DNA of 6,262 nt from Burkholderiales bacterium (GTDB taxonomy: Bacteria; Pseudomonadota; Gammaproteobacteria; Burkholderiales; SG8-39). Of this stretch, positions 6,200 to 6,262 are shown piece by piece. The stretch is taken from positions 1 through 6,262 of the forward strand of contig CAKKSJ010000346.1 in the NCBI GenBank assembly GCA_919902965.1. Direction: 5' to 3'. The translations under genes were made by a program, and so were the position numbers. Each line of letters starts with the position of its first letter. Within the stretch, counting starts at the first letter, position 1. The notes beneath the pieces were generated by a model that saw only the letters and a list, made by a program, of their open reading frames with translations, was not told the origin of the DNA and made no database searches.

Positions 6200-6262
6200 C
6201 AGCCTGCCTCCCGCAATCCCTGCGCCGTGAGGATCATGATCCGGTCCGCTGTCGCGGCCGCG
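6199..6262 (-). CDS. C-terminal end of an ABC transporter ATP-binding protein (partial)
   Basis: Only the last 20 codons and the TGA stop (6201-6199) are inside the window. They read AAATADRIMILTAQGLREAG. The pattern ADR-hydrophobic-LxxGxL/xE is how ABC ATPases of the LolD/MacB type usually end, shortly after the H-loop, though none of the Walker or signature motifs are visible. The stop overlaps the permease start by one base (TGATG). That coupling and the permease's nature make an ABC ATPase the natural reading; alone, the fragment would be weak evidence. Together they would make one transporter, with the ATPase on the cytoplasmic face. Confidence 0.72.
   Translation of the reverse strand, partial: AAATADRIMILTAQGLREAG
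6207..6212 (-). promoter_or_regulatory. Shine-Dalgarno of the FtsX-type permease
   Basis: GGGAGG on the - strand, 7 bases before ATG at 6199 and inside the last codons of the ATPase gene. It fixes the permease start. Confidence 0.7.

Noticed and set aside
6231..6242. Perfect 12-base palindrome GGATCATGATCC
   Set aside because: It lies within the ATPase coding sequence (DRIMI codons), is isolated, and has no promoter or repeat partner nearby; probably chance.
1..6262. CRISPR arrays, tRNA or rRNA genes, insertion sequences
   Set aside because: No spaced direct repeats, cloverleaf-like or rRNA-like sequence, transposase fragment or terminal inverted repeats around the MNT/HEPN module were seen.

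Overview
The window is GC-rich bacterial DNA with tightly packed genes, several start/stop overlaps and no gene-free stretch longer than about 100 bases. Protein styles (a FolD of the E. coli type, a two-domain FtsX-family permease paired with a secreted AttH/CrtC-like protein, a TauE/SafE permease) suggest a proteobacterium, most likely a betaproteobacterium. That assignment is inference; no rRNA or tRNA is present to confirm it.

Layout. At the left edge the 3' four-fifths of folD runs on the + strand and ends at 695. Everything else is on the - strand and reads right to left: the last 20 codons of an ABC-transporter ATPase (6199-6262), an 840-aa FtsX-type ABC permease (3677-6199), a winged-helix plus minimal nucleotidyltransferase (MNT) protein (2881-3600), a HEPN-like partner (2535-2984), a secreted AttH/CrtC-like lipocalin-fold protein (1471-2538), and a TauE/SafE-type permease (708-1463). 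folD and the TauE gene converge with 12 bases between their stop codons, and a small hairpin overlaps the folD stop.

How they may work together. ATPase and permease share one base (TGATG) and form one transporter. The AttH-like protein is the usual companion of such a permease and probably acts outside the inner membrane with it. Here the pair is separated by a two-gene MNT/HEPN module of the toxin-antitoxin-like kind. The module has its own promoter (TGGACA, 17-base spacer, TATGAT) embedded in a 42-base near-perfect palindrome that also covers the probable MNT start codon. This looks like an autoregulatory operator for the MNT protein's DNA-binding domain. HEPN and AttH-like genes overlap by ATGA, so output of the downstream half of the operon may be tied to the module's promoter as well as to read-through from the transporter.

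Most worth a second look: the operator/promoter architecture; the module's position inside a transporter operon; the 104-base overlap of MNT and HEPN genes; and the non-canonical catalytic residues in both partners (no HEPN histidine, an Asn near the place of the third MNT acid).
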